Origin: Gammaproteobacteria bacterium
Lineage (GTDB): Bacteria > Pseudomonadota > Gammaproteobacteria > Burkholderiales > Gallionellaceae
Assembly (NCBI GenBank): GCA_018820925.1
Contig: JAHJNJ010000006.1
Location: forward strand, 1-57,482
DNA: 57,482 nucleotides
Direction of reading: 5' to 3'
A model generated the notes under the pieces. That model saw nothing but the letters and a program-made list of their open reading frames with translations. It was not told the origin of the DNA and did not search any database. The translations under genes were made by a program, and so were the position numbers. How positions within the stretch are numbered: the stretch's first letter is position 1; each line of letters opens with the position of its first letter. This document shows, piece by piece, positions 1-7,805 of this stretch.

Positions 1-76
1 AGATCGGATACTTGCTCTCGGTGATCTGCTTGACTGCTTCGATCTTGAATTCATCTGGATAACGTTTGTTGCTCAT
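1..76 (-). CDS. IS3-family transposase OrfA, N-terminal 25 codons (partial)
   Basis: The visible peptide starts MSNKRYPDEFKIEAVKQI, the usual opening of the helix-turn-helix OrfA of IS3-family transposases, which binds the element ends and is fused to the DDE catalytic OrfB by programmed frameshifting. Only the first codons are present because the window ends here. An identical start is present on the plus strand at the right end. Nothing in the visible part is broken; completeness cannot be judged. Confidence 0.85.
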   Translation of the reverse strand, partial: MSNKRYPDEFKIEAVKQITESKYPI

Positions 77-138
77 GACACCTCCTTTTTAGCCCTGATT
101 TTAGGCTGAAAGGTGTCTAGTGTTTCGGGGGCGATTCA
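1..138 (-). mobile_element. End of an IS3-family insertion sequence, continuing past the left edge
   Basis: Bases 1-138 are the reverse complement of the last 141 bases of the window apart from 3 extra bases at the far right. The shared sequence ends at TGAATCGCCCC, a TGA-type terminus typical of IS3-family elements. Read inward from that end it holds a short leader, a very strong ribosome site (AAGGAGGTG, complement near 80-88) and the transposase OrfA start codon at 76. The outer boundary at 138/139 is where left and right copies stop matching. The rest of the element is outside the window. Confidence 0.85.
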
Positions 139-302
139 TTTATTCTCTCTCCACTAGGATCAAAGAGTTCCAACCTCAGTTTTGGTCCGACCAACAGCGC
201 CCGAATTGAGTCGCCCCAGATAGCAAGAATAGCGACGAAAATTGCGGCAACCGCCGAAGCGATTTGAACCACTGTTTGGATCCAAAATTCTTGATTAGTC
301 AT
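117..302 (-). pseudogene. Small membrane protein truncated by the IS element
   Basis: The gene begins at 302 with MTNQEFWIQTVVQIASAVAA and has one clear hydrophobic segment at about residues 8-29, followed by a more polar stretch. Its reading frame runs into the IS terminus at about base 138, and the last 7 or so residues and the stop codon at 117 come from the IS, so the original C-terminus is lost. Small proteins with one N-terminal membrane segment of this type are common and of unknown function. The host gene continued leftward before the insertion. Confidence 0.55.
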
Positions 303-344
303 TATTTCATCCTTATCCGGATTGTCGGCTAGCGAACGGTTTTC

Positions 345-794
345 TTAGCGCCGTTCTTTCTTCATCGCCGCCGCCGCCTCGCGCTTCGAATCCTTTTCAC
401 GCTCCGTAGCCCGCTTGTCATGCTCCTTCTTCCCCTTCGCCAACCCGATTTCCAGCTTCACACGCCCGCCTTTGTAATGCATATCCAGCGGCATGATGGT
501 GTAGCCCGCGCGTTGCACTTTGCCGATGAGTTTGTCGATCTCGTGTTTGTGCAGCAGCAGCTTGCGGGTGCGCACGGGGTCGGGGACGATGTGGGTGGAG
601 GCGTTCAGTAGCGGGCTGATGTGCGAGCCGAACAGGTACAGGGCACCGTCCTTGACGGTCACATAGGCTTCCTTGAGTTGCGCGCGTCCGGCGCGGATGG
701 CTTTGACTTCCCAGCCTTCCAGCATGAGTCCGGCTTCATGTTTTTCTTCAATGAAGTACTCGTGAAAGGCCTTTTTATTCTGAATGATGCTCAT
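345..794 (-). CDS. smpB: SsrA-binding protein SmpB
   Basis: The protein is 149 residues, the normal SmpB length. SmpB binds the tRNA-like part of tmRNA and brings it to stalled ribosomes for trans-translation. Family landmarks are the N-terminal [15 protein letters not shown], the [18 protein letters not shown] segment of the beta-barrel core, and the lysine/arginine-rich C-terminal tail (about residues 120-149), which inserts into the decoding site. It is divergent from ratA across 67 bases, an arrangement common in proteobacteria. No tmRNA gene was recognised in the window. Confidence 0.97.
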   Translation of the reverse strand: MSIIQNKKAFHEYFIEEKHEAGLMLEGWEVKAIRAGRAQLKEAYVTVKDGALYLFGSHISPLLNASTHIVPDPVRTRKLLLHKHEIDKLIGKVQRAGYTIMPLDMHYKGGRVKLEIGLAKGKKEHDKRATEREKDSKREAAAAMKKERR

Positions 795-861
795 GGAAAG
801 ATGTGTTTTGCTTGATGTTGCGATATTCTACCAGCCTTTGATTTAAGGGCTTCGTAAAGCA

Positions 862-1302
862 ATGGCATTGGTGGAAAAAACAGTCCTGGTTTCGCACACG
901 GCGGAGCAGATGTTCAAACTGGTGGATGAGGTGGAGGATTATCCGCAGTTCCTGCCCTGGTGCGGCGGCGGGAGGGTCAATGACATGCAGGGCACGACCA
1001 TGCATGCCACGGTGCATATCGATTATCACCATATAAAACAGCATTTCAGCACCGAGAACAAGCGCAACCCGCCGCACCAGATCGACATCAAATTGACGGA
1101 TGGCCCGTTCCGGCAACTGGACGGAAGCTGGCGATTCATCCCTTTGAGCGACGAAGCCTGTAAAATAGAGTTTCGCCTGCATTACGAGTTTTCCAGCAAG
1201 TTGCTGGAAAAGCTGGTAGGCCCGGTGTTTCACCATATTACCAATACTTTTGTGGATGCTTTTATCCAGCGTGCGGACAAGGTTTATGCAAAAAATGAGT
1301 GA
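862..1302 (+). CDS. ratA: RatA / COQ10-like START-domain protein
   Basis: This 146-residue protein has the polyketide-cyclase/START fold of the RatA-COQ10 family. It opens with VEKTVLVSHTAEQMFKLVDE and has the conserved YPQFLPWC motif at about residues 30-37. In mitochondria the homologue COQ10 binds ubiquinone; the E. coli member was named RatA because it was reported to block 70S ribosome assembly. A quinone-handling role is at least as likely here. Its 3' end overlaps rnfH by 8 bases, so the pair is probably translationally coupled. It is divergent from smpB. Confidence 0.9.
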   Translation: MALVEKTVLVSHTAEQMFKLVDEVEDYPQFLPWCGGGRVNDMQGTTMHATVHIDYHHIKQHFSTENKRNPPHQIDIKLTDGPFRQLDGSWRFIPLSDEACKIEFRLHYEFSSKLLEKLVGPVFHHITNTFVDAFIQRADKVYAKNE

Positions 1303-1609
1303 CGAGAAGATTCCTGTTGAAGTTGTCTATGCCTTACCGGCAGAGCAGAAGTTGCTCAAGCTGGAGGTGCCGGCGGGTTCGACCATTGTCGAAGCCATCA
1401 AGCTATCCGGCATTCTGGACAAACATCCCGAGATCGACCTGGAAAAAGGCAAATTCGGCATTTTCGGCAAATTAAGCAAGACCGATACCGTGTTGCGCGA
1501 GAAAGACCGCATTGAAATCTACCGCCCGTTGATCGCCGACCCGAAAGAAGTGCGCCGCAAGCGTGCCGAAGAGGGCAAAGTGATGAAGAAAGGCGGCGGC
1601 GACCTTTAA
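1295..1609 (+). CDS. rnfH: RnfH/RatB family ubiquitin-like protein
   Basis: This is a small beta-grasp (ubiquitin-like) protein of 104 residues (UPF0125/RnfH family) with the typical VEVVYALPAEQKLLKLEVP opening and a basic C-terminal tail. The ATG at 1295 is chosen because it overlaps the ratA stop (AATGAGTGA) and gives the family length; in-frame ATGs at 1250 and 1286 would add residues foreign to the family. Its biochemical role is not firmly established. Its stop codon overlaps the next ATG (TAATG), so the operon continues. Confidence 0.88.
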   Translation: MSDEKIPVEVVYALPAEQKLLKLEVPAGSTIVEAIKLSGILDKHPEIDLEKGKFGIFGKLSKTDTVLREKDRIEIYRPLIADPKEVRRKRAEEGKVMKKGGGDL

Positions 1610-2469
1610 TGCTAGCTTACGACCTGCATTGCCATTCCCGCTATTCCGACGGGACGCTCTCGCCTGCCGAACTGGTGGCGCGTGCCGCCGAACGCGATGT
1701 GAAAGTGCTGGCGCTGACCGATCACGACGATGTGGCCGGTCTGGAAGAAGCCGCCCAGGCGGCGGCCCAATACGGCATCGAATTTATCAATGGTGTTGAA
1801 ATATCCGTTACCTGGCGCAAACATACCGTGCATATTGTCGGGCTGCACATCGATCCCCAAAATCCGGCGCTGGTCGAAGGTCTGCGCAGCATCCGCAGCG
1901 GCCGCAGGCATCGCGCCGAGCTGATGGCGGAATCGCTGGCGCGTAGCGGGATCGGCGGCGTGCTGGAAGGCGCTTTGCGTTATGCCTCCAACCCGGAAAT
2001 GATCGGCCGCACCCATTTTGCACGCTATATGGTCGAAGCCGGGCATTGCAAGGATGTGCGTAGCGTGTTCAACCGCTATCTGGTCAAGGGTAAGCCGGGT
2101 TATGTGCCGCACGACTGGGCGAATTTGCAGGATGCGATCTTGTGGATACGCGGCAGCGGCGGCATCGCCGTATTGGCGCATCCGGGGCGTTATACCGCCG
2201 GACGCAAACCCATGGGCAGGACGACTTTGCTGGAGTTGTTGCAGGAATTCGTCGACTTTGGCGGGCAGGGCATCGAAGTGGTGAGCGGCAGCCATACGCC
2301 GCCGCAATATGCCGAGTTTGCGCGTTATGCCAAGGAATTCGGTTTGCTGTGTTCCTGCGGATCGGATTTTCACGGGCCGGAAGAGAGCTATCGCGACCTC
2401 GGTCGCCTGCCCGATTTTCCGCTGGAATGCACCCCGGTGTGGACAAGCTGGGAAGCGGCGCCAGCCTGA
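1609..2469 (+). CDS. rnm: PHP-domain phosphoesterase, RNase AM / nucleoside 3',5'-bisphosphate phosphatase type
   Basis: The 286-residue protein carries the metal-binding motifs of PHP-family phosphoesterases: DLHCHSRYSDG (residues 5-15), LTDHDD (about 37-42), an LAHPGR histidine (about 190) and the C-terminal GSDFHG (about 252-257). These ligate a trinuclear metal centre. Close relatives (YciV/TrpH) remove phosphates from 3',5'-nucleotides and trim 5' ends of RNA (RNase AM, rnm). Length and motif order are normal. It starts inside the rnfH stop codon and lies 3 bases before the yciO-like gene. Confidence 0.9.
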   Translation: MLAYDLHCHSRYSDGTLSPAELVARAAERDVKVLALTDHDDVAGLEEAAQAAAQYGIEFINGVEISVTWRKHTVHIVGLHIDPQNPALVEGLRSIRSGRRHRAELMAESLARSGIGGVLEGALRYASNPEMIGRTHFARYMVEAGHCKDVRSVFNRYLVKGKPGYVPHDWANLQDAILWIRGSGGIAVLAHPGRYTAGRKPMGRTTLLELLQEFVDFGGQGIEVVSGSHTPPQYAEFARYAKEFGLLCSCGSDFHGPEESYRDLGRLPDFPLECTPVWTSWEAAPA

Positions 2470-2472
2470 GCC

Positions 2473-3102
2473 ATGGCCCAATTCTTTTCCATCCATCCCG
2501 AAAATCCGCAGTCGCGCCTGATCAGGCAGGCGGCAGATATGCTGCGCGACGGCGCGGTGATCGTCTATCCCACCGATTCGGGTTATGCGCTGGGCTGCCA
2601 CCTGGACGACAAGGACGCCGTCACGCGCATACGCCAGATACGCGGGCTGGATGAGAATCATCTCATGACGTTGATGTGCCGCGATTTGTCCGAGCTGTCT
2701 CACTATGCGCGAGTGGACAACACGCAGTTCCGGCTGCTCAAGAACAACACGCCGGGCAGCTACACCTTCATCCTGGAAGCCACCAGGGAAGTGCCGCGCC
2801 GCTTGCAGCATCCCAAGCGCAGCACCGTGGGGTTGCGCATTCCGAAGCATCCGATCGCGCTGGCGTTGCTGGAAGAATTGGGAGAGCCGTTGCTGAGCTC
2901 CACCCTGATCTTGCCGGATGAAGACCTGCCGCTGACCGACGTGGATGAAATACGCGAACACCTGGAACGTCTGGTCGAGCTGGTTATCGAAGGCGGAAGT
3001 GTGGGGCTCGGGCCGACCACGGTTATCGACCTGACTGCCGCCGTGCCGGTGTTGCTGAGGCGCGGCATTGGAGAAGTCTCACATTTGGGAATCGAGGAAT
3101 AA
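2473..3102 (+). CDS. yciO: YciO-type Sua5/YrdC-domain protein
   Basis: This 209-residue protein has a single YrdC domain, with YPTDSGYALGC near residues 30-40 and STVGLRIPKHP near 117-127. Sua5/TsaC members make threonylcarbamoyl-AMP for the t6A37 tRNA modification. The length and the conserved N-terminal AQFFSIHPENPQ place this one in the YciO subfamily, whose activity is weaker or less clear, so the t6A role is an inference. The gene overlaps the next start by TAATG and sits in the rnm-yciO pair known from other proteobacteria. Confidence 0.88.
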   Translation: MAQFFSIHPENPQSRLIRQAADMLRDGAVIVYPTDSGYALGCHLDDKDAVTRIRQIRGLDENHLMTLMCRDLSELSHYARVDNTQFRLLKNNTPGSYTFILEATREVPRRLQHPKRSTVGLRIPKHPIALALLEELGEPLLSSTLILPDEDLPLTDVDEIREHLERLVELVIEGGSVGLGPTTVIDLTAAVPVLLRRGIGEVSHLGIEE

Positions 3103-3758
3103 TGAATTTTGATGCATTAATTCAGACTATCGCGCTCGCAGCCATCCCCGTGCTGTTTGCCATCACGCTGCACGAAGCGGCACACGGCTATGTGGCTCGC
3201 CATTTCGGCGATATGACGGCATACGCAGCGGGACGTATTTCGCTGAATCCGCTGCGCCATATCGACCCGGTTGGCACGATTTTGTTGCCGCTGCTAACCC
3301 TGTTTGTGGGTGGAATTCTGTTCGGTTGGGCCAAGCCGGTACCGGTCAATTTTTCGGCGTTGCGCCACCCCAAGCAGGACATGCTGTGGGTGGCGTTGGC
3401 CGGCCCTGCAGCCAATCTGGTCATGGCGCTGTTCTGGGGCCTGATGTTCAAGGTTGCCCTGATGTTTCCGGGGAGCTATTTTGCCGAGCCGCTGATTGGC
3501 ATGGCGCAGTTCGGGGTTACAATTAACGCCATTCTGATGGTATTAAACCTGCTGCCGCTGCCGCCGCTGGACGGAGGACGCATTGCAATCAGTCTGTTAC
3601 CGCATCGGCAGGCCTTCCAACTGGCAAAAGTTGAACCCTATGGCATCGTCATCCTGATCCTGCTGGCAGTGGTGCCGGTTGGCGGTCAGCCGATTCTGGG
3701 CCGGTTACTGATGCCACTGGTAAGTACGGTGATCCGGCTGATTGAAACCATTTTCTAG
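3102..3758 (+). CDS. Site-2-protease family (M50) membrane metalloprotease
   Basis: This is a 218-residue polytopic inner-membrane protein. The zinc motif HEAAH lies in the first membrane segment (about residues 24-28), and the distal ligand motif LPLPPLDGGRI is at about 152-162. These mark a short site-2-protease (M50B) that cuts within membranes. Four to five further hydrophobic segments are visible. No PDZ domain is present, unlike RseP. The substrate is unknown. Its neighbours (yciO, trpS) are conserved in betaproteobacteria and do not indicate a stress-response role. Confidence 0.88.
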   Translation: MNFDALIQTIALAAIPVLFAITLHEAAHGYVARHFGDMTAYAAGRISLNPLRHIDPVGTILLPLLTLFVGGILFGWAKPVPVNFSALRHPKQDMLWVALAGPAANLVMALFWGLMFKVALMFPGSYFAEPLIGMAQFGVTINAILMVLNLLPLPPLDGGRIAISLLPHRQAFQLAKVEPYGIVILILLAVVPVGGQPILGRLLMPLVSTVIRLIETIF

Positions 3759-3778
3759 TGTGAAGTAAGAACAAAAAT

Positions 3779-4981
3779 ATGTTTGCTGATCGAGTTTTAT
3801 CCGGAATGCGCCCCACGGGCAGTCTGCACCTGGGGCATTACCATGGCGTATTGAAGAACTGGGTGGAAATGCAGCACCAGTACGAGTGCCTGTTCTTCGT
3901 GGCCGACTGGCACGCGCTGACCACCCATTACGACTCGCCGCAAATCATCGAGCAGAACGTGTGGGATATGGTCATCGACTGGTTGGCGGCGGGCGTCGAC
4001 CCTTCCCAGGCTACCCTGTTCATCCAGTCGCGCGTGCCGGAACATGCGGAACTGAATCTGCTGCTGTCGATGATCACGCCCCTGGGCTGGCTGGAACGCG
4101 TGCCGACCTACAAGGATCAGCAGGAAAAACTGACTTCCAAGGACCTGACTACCTACGGCTTTCTCGGCTATCCGCTGCTGATGAGTGCGGACATTCTGAT
4201 TTACCGCTCCACCAAAGTGCCGGTGGGTGAAGACCAGATTCCGCATATCGAATTCACGCGCGAGCTGGCGCGCCGCTTCAACCATATGTACGGGCGCGAG
4301 CCCGGCTTCGAGGAAAAGGCCGAGGCAGCGATCAAGAAATTAGGCGGCAAGAAAACCAAGCTCTACAGGGAATTGCGCACGCGCTTCCAGGAGCAGGGCG
4401 ACAACGAAGCGCTGGAATCCGCCAAGTCGCTGCTGGACGAACAGCAGAGCCTGAGCCTGGGCGACCGCGAGCGTTTGTTCGGCTACCTTGAAGGCGGTGG
4501 CAAGATGATCCTGTCCGAACCGCAGGCGATGCTCACCGCCGCTTCGCGCATGCCGGGGCTGGACGGGCAGAAAATGTCCAAGTCCTACAACAACACCATC
4601 AGCCTGCGCGAGGACGAAGCCGAGGTCGGCAAAAAGATCAAGACCATGCCCACCGATCCGGCGCGCATCCGCCGCAGCGATCCCGGCGATCCGGACAAAT
4701 GTCCGGTGTGGCAATTGCACCTGGTGTATTCGAATGAAGACACCAAACAATGGGTACAGAAGGGTTGCCGCAGTGCGGGTATCGGTTGCATCGAATGTAA
4801 ACAGCCAGTCATTACAGGCGTGCTGGATGAACAGAAGCCGATGCGCGAACGCGCGCAGCAATATCTGGACGACCCCAGCCTGGTGCGCAACATCATCGCC
4901 GACGGCTGCGAAAAAGCGCGCAAGTTGGCCAACGAAACCATGCGCGATGTGCGCGAGGCGATGGGCCTGGGTTATAGCTGA
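3779..4981 (+). CDS. trpS: Tryptophan--tRNA ligase
   Basis: This is a class I aminoacyl-tRNA synthetase of 400 residues that charges tRNA-Trp. The HIGH-type signature is GSLHLGHYHG (about residues 14-23) and the KMSKS loop is GQKMSKSYNN (about 263-272). The protein is longer than the approximately 335-residue E. coli enzyme. The extra region includes an inserted segment before KMSKS and a Cys-containing stretch near CRSAGIGCIECKQP, which fits the longer TrpRS type common in betaproteobacteria. It is 20 bases downstream of the M50 gene and nearly abuts the next gene. Confidence 0.95.
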   Translation: MFADRVLSGMRPTGSLHLGHYHGVLKNWVEMQHQYECLFFVADWHALTTHYDSPQIIEQNVWDMVIDWLAAGVDPSQATLFIQSRVPEHAELNLLLSMITPLGWLERVPTYKDQQEKLTSKDLTTYGFLGYPLLMSADILIYRSTKVPVGEDQIPHIEFTRELARRFNHMYGREPGFEEKAEAAIKKLGGKKTKLYRELRTRFQEQGDNEALESAKSLLDEQQSLSLGDRERLFGYLEGGGKMILSEPQAMLTAASRMPGLDGQKMSKSYNNTISLREDEAEVGKKIKTMPTDPARIRRSDPGDPDKCPVWQLHLVYSNEDTKQWVQKGCRSAGIGCIECKQPVITGVLDEQKPMRERAQQYLDDPSLVRNIIADGCEKARKLANETMRDVREAMGLGYS

Positions 4982-4985
4982 TAAG

Positions 4986-5198
4986 ATGGAAACAATATTG
5001 CAATCGGTGATCACCTGTCCCAACTGCGGAGCGCAGAAGGAGGAGACCATGCCGACAGATGCCTGCCAGTTTTTTTATGAATGCACCGCATGCCACTCGC
5101 TGTTGCGCCCGAAAGCCGGCGATTGCTGCGTGTTTTGTTCGTTCGGCACCGTGCCGTGCCCGCCGATCCAGCTAAATCAAGATTGTTGCAGCCACTGA
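4986..5198 (+). CDS. Small cysteine-rich GDCC-motif protein
   Basis: A 70-residue protein with four paired-cysteine motifs: CPNCG (near residue 11), CTAC (near 33), the signature GDCCVFCSFG, and a terminal DCCSH. The first two pairs look like a zinc ribbon. The GDCCxFCS signature defines a small uncharacterised family, often seen near metal-transport genes. The ATG at 4986 lies 4 bases after the trpS stop, and the gene ends 6 bases before scpA, so it is embedded in an operon. Zinc or mercury handling is a guess from family context. Confidence 0.7.
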   Translation: METILQSVITCPNCGAQKEETMPTDACQFFYECTACHSLLRPKAGDCCVFCSFGTVPCPPIQLNQDCCSH

Positions 5199-5204
5199 TA
5201 CAAC

Positions 5205-6050
5205 ATGACGCAAACCGAGACACAGACAGAGACGCAGACTGAGACAACAACAGCGGCACCGGCGGTGCCGCTCGCGCACGTTCACGGCGAACCGATGATG
5301 GAGATGCCGCTGGATCTGTACATCCCGCCGGATGCGCTGGAGGTGGTGCTGGAGTCTTTCCAGGGGCCGCTCGATCTGCTGCTGTACCTGATCCGCAAGC
5401 ACAACCTGGATGTGCTCGACATTCCGATGGCGGCGCTCACCAAGCAATATATGGTTTATATCGAGGCGATGCAGCAGCACCGCCTGGAACTGGCCGCCGA
5501 ATACCTGCTGATGGCGGCGGTGCTGATCGAGATCAAATCGCGCATGCTGCTGCCGCGTCCGCCCAAGGCGAGCGAAGAGGAGAGCACCGAAGACCCGCGT
5601 GCCGAACTGATGCGCCGCTTGCTCGAATACGAGCAAATGAAACTGGCCGCGCAGAATCTCAACGCGGTGCCGCAAGCCAGCCGCGATTTCGAACTGGTGC
5701 AGGTATTGATCGAACGCACCGTGCTGGAACGCCTGCCCAGCGTGTCCGTGGAAGATTTGCGCCATGCCTGGCTGGCCTTGCTTACCCGAGCCAAGGTCAA
5801 CGCGCATCACAAGGTGCGCCGCGAGGAATTGTCGGTGCGCGAGCAGATGACCAAAGTGTTGCGACTGTTGCGCGATACCGATTTTGTACCATTCGAGAGT
5901 TTGTTTGATATGGACGCCGGAATTCCGACATTGGTCGTTACTTTCATCGCCATTCTCGAACTCGCCAAAGAATGCATGGTTGAAATTACGCAAACTGAAT
6001 CCCTGGGGAATATATATGTCCGAACCTGTCGAGCCATTACAGTCGAGTGA
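5205..6050 (+). CDS. scpA: Segregation and condensation protein A (ScpA)
   Basis: This is the kleisin subunit that bridges SMC heads together with ScpB in chromosome condensation. The 281-residue protein has the family core FQGPLDLLLYLIRKHNLDVLD at about residues 51-71 and EIKSRMLLPRP near 109-119. The winged-helix C-terminus ends in ELAKECMVEITQTE. The first 30 residues are a Thr/Glu-rich, poorly conserved extension. The coding sequence overlaps scpB by 35 bases, consistent with coupled synthesis of the two partners. Confidence 0.93.
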   Translation: MTQTETQTETQTETTTAAPAVPLAHVHGEPMMEMPLDLYIPPDALEVVLESFQGPLDLLLYLIRKHNLDVLDIPMAALTKQYMVYIEAMQQHRLELAAEYLLMAAVLIEIKSRMLLPRPPKASEEESTEDPRAELMRRLLEYEQMKLAAQNLNAVPQASRDFELVQVLIERTVLERLPSVSVEDLRHAWLALLTRAKVNAHHKVRREELSVREQMTKVLRLLRDTDFVPFESLFDMDAGIPTLVVTFIAILELAKECMVEITQTESLGNIYVRTCRAITVE

Positions 6051-6828
6051 AACGCAACTGACGCCTGTTTCCGCCGCCGGTGAGGAGGTGGAGGCGGAAG
6101 TCACAGAGGCTTCTATCGCTTCTGGTACCGAGGTTGCAGAGACCGAACACGCAGTGGATACCGTGCAGCTCATGCGCATTCTTGAAGCGGCGCTGTTGAC
6201 CACGCAAGAGCCGCTTTGCATCACCGAGCTGAAACGCTTGAGCGATATTCCGCTGGAGACACGGTTCCTCGAAGAGTTGTTGCAGCAACTGGCCGACAAG
6301 TACGCCGATACCGGCATTGAATTGAACCGGGTCGCCAGCGGCTGGCGCTTCCGCGCACGCCCCGAAATGCAGGTGCATCTGGACAAACTCAATCCGCAAA
6401 AGCCGCCGCGTTATTCGCGCGCCGTGCTGGAGACGCTGGCCATCATCGCTTACCGCCAACCGGTCACACGCGGCGACATCGAAGACATCCGCGGCGTGGC
6501 CGTGTCTTCGCAAGTGCTGAAAACGCTGGAAGCACGCGGCTGGGTAGAGAGCATCGGCACGCGCGACACACCGGGCAAACCCGCGCTGTACGCCACCACG
6601 CCGCAATTCATGGACGACCTCAACCTGCGTTCCCTGCAGGAACTGCCGGCGCTGGAGGAAATGGGCACCTTGCTGGAGGCGGGTATCGTTGAAGAACCGG
6701 CGAAGGCCGAGCCTGAAACACTGGAATTCTCACCGCCAGAGTCCGAACCGGCCGAAGCGGAGACGACGAACACCGAATCGACCGAAGCCGTGACGACGGA
6801 CTCCGAACCGGAACCCAACGCCGCCTGA
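6016..6828 (+). CDS. scpB: Segregation and condensation protein B (ScpB)
   Basis: ScpB is the winged-helix partner of ScpA in the SMC complex. The core lies at about residues 45-210, with PRYSRAVLETLAIIAYRQP and TRGDIEDIRGV as clear signatures. The start at 6016 is inferred from the conserved core and gives 270 residues; longer upstream reading would translate scpA sequence. The last 50 residues are a Glu/Thr/Ser-rich acidic tail of low complexity, and a shorter acidic stretch precedes the core. The stop overlaps the next ATG (TGATG). Confidence 0.92.
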   Translation: MSEPVEPLQSSETQLTPVSAAGEEVEAEVTEASIASGTEVAETEHAVDTVQLMRILEAALLTTQEPLCITELKRLSDIPLETRFLEELLQQLADKYADTGIELNRVASGWRFRARPEMQVHLDKLNPQKPPRYSRAVLETLAIIAYRQPVTRGDIEDIRGVAVSSQVLKTLEARGWVESIGTRDTPGKPALYATTPQFMDDLNLRSLQELPALEEMGTLLEAGIVEEPAKAEPETLEFSPPESEPAEAETTNTESTEAVTTDSEPEPNAA

Positions 6829-7613
6829 TGTCCGCGATCAAGCGCATCTCCTCGCGCGACAATCCGTTCTTCAAGTCGCTGCACAAACTTTCCTCATCCG
6901 GTCGCGAGCGGCGTCAGGCTGGGCAGACGCTGCTGGATGGCGCGCATCTGTTGCATGCTTTTCTCGATACCGGAAATAAACCGCTGCATCTGCTGATCAA
7001 CGAACAGGCTTTGCAGGATGCCGAGATCGCTGCTTTACTCGAAACCTGTCCCGATGTGCCGACAACCCAACTTGATGATGCGCTGTTCGCGCAACTCTCC
7101 GAACTCAAGACACCCAATGGCTTGCTGGCATTGGTTGCCATTCCGCCCGCCAGGGTGGAGGTTGCCCACAGCCAGTTCGCGCTGCTGCTGGAAGATATTC
7201 AGGATCCCGGCAATCTGGGTTCAATCCTGCGCTCGGCAGCGGCTGCGGGCTGCGATGCAGTGTTCCTGTCGCAAGCTTGCGCCGACGCATGGTCGCCCAA
7301 GGTGTTGCGTGCCGGGATGGGCGGGCACTTTGCCCTGAGCTTGCATGAGTCCGCCGATCTGCTTCAGGTGGCCGCCGGATTCACCGGCAAGATTCTGGCT
7401 GCCTCATTGCAGGCAGACAAATCCCTGTATGACAGCAACCTGCGCGGCAAACTCGCCTTCGCCATCGGCAATGAGGGAGCAGGGCTGTCCCCGGCCTTGC
7501 AGGAATCGGTGCAGCAGCATTTCATCATTCCCATGCCGGGCAAAGTCGAATCGCTGAATGCGGCGGCGGCGGCGGCGGTGTGTTTGTTCGAGGCGGTGCG
7601 GCAGCGGCTTTAA
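6828..7613 (+). CDS. SpoU/TrmH-family RNA 2'-O-methyltransferase (RlmB-like)
   Basis: This is a 261-residue SPOUT-fold methyltransferase. It has an N-terminal L30e-like substrate-binding domain (about residues 1-95) and the C-terminal knotted domain with the three SpoU motifs: LEDIQDPGNLGSILRSAAA (about 120-138), FAIGNEGAGLS (about 210-220) and PMPGKVESLNAAAAAAV (about 233-249). It uses S-adenosylmethionine to methylate a ribose 2'-OH in rRNA or tRNA; the exact nucleotide cannot be read from sequence. It closes the housekeeping operon. Confidence 0.87.
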   Translation: MSAIKRISSRDNPFFKSLHKLSSSGRERRQAGQTLLDGAHLLHAFLDTGNKPLHLLINEQALQDAEIAALLETCPDVPTTQLDDALFAQLSELKTPNGLLALVAIPPARVEVAHSQFALLLEDIQDPGNLGSILRSAAAAGCDAVFLSQACADAWSPKVLRAGMGGHFALSLHESADLLQVAAGFTGKILAASLQADKSLYDSNLRGKLAFAIGNEGAGLSPALQESVQQHFIIPMPGKVESLNAAAAAAVCLFEAVRQRL

Positions 7614-7629
7614 CCCGGATTGTTCATTA

Positions 7630-7678
7630 GGGAATCTCTGATCAAGTCCGTTCGCCCTGAGCTGGTCGAAGAGTGAAC
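7630..7678. repeat. Two adjoining dispersed-repeat fragments in the intergenic region
   Basis: Bases 7630-7649 (GGGAATCTCTGATCAAGTCC) resemble the terminal arms of the 111-bp inverted-repeat element at 40081-40191. Immediately after, 7650-7678 is a copy of the TTCGCCCTGAGC-type palindromic repeat, related to copies at 17091-17115 and 54143-54175. Both are probably non-autonomous dispersed repeats. The remainder of 7614-7805 shows no gene. Confidence 0.6.
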
Positions 7679-7805
7679 ATTGCAAGCCACTGCTTTGCCA
7701 AGCAGCAACAAACAGGGGCGGCGTCGCTTTTGTTTCAACTGGCACTACCTGCCAGAACCAATGCGACACCGACCCAATATTTCATGGACAAATAATCTGG
7801 TGAGA

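Noticed and set aside
303-861. tmRNA gene next to smpB
   Set aside because: The gaps around smpB are only 42 and 67 bases and hold no tRNA-like ends.
1612-2961. 449-codon open frame on the minus strand opposite rnm and yciO
   Set aside because: It lies wholly antisense to two well-supported enzymes, has no family motifs and a biased, Gln/Arg/His-rich composition produced by the opposite strand.
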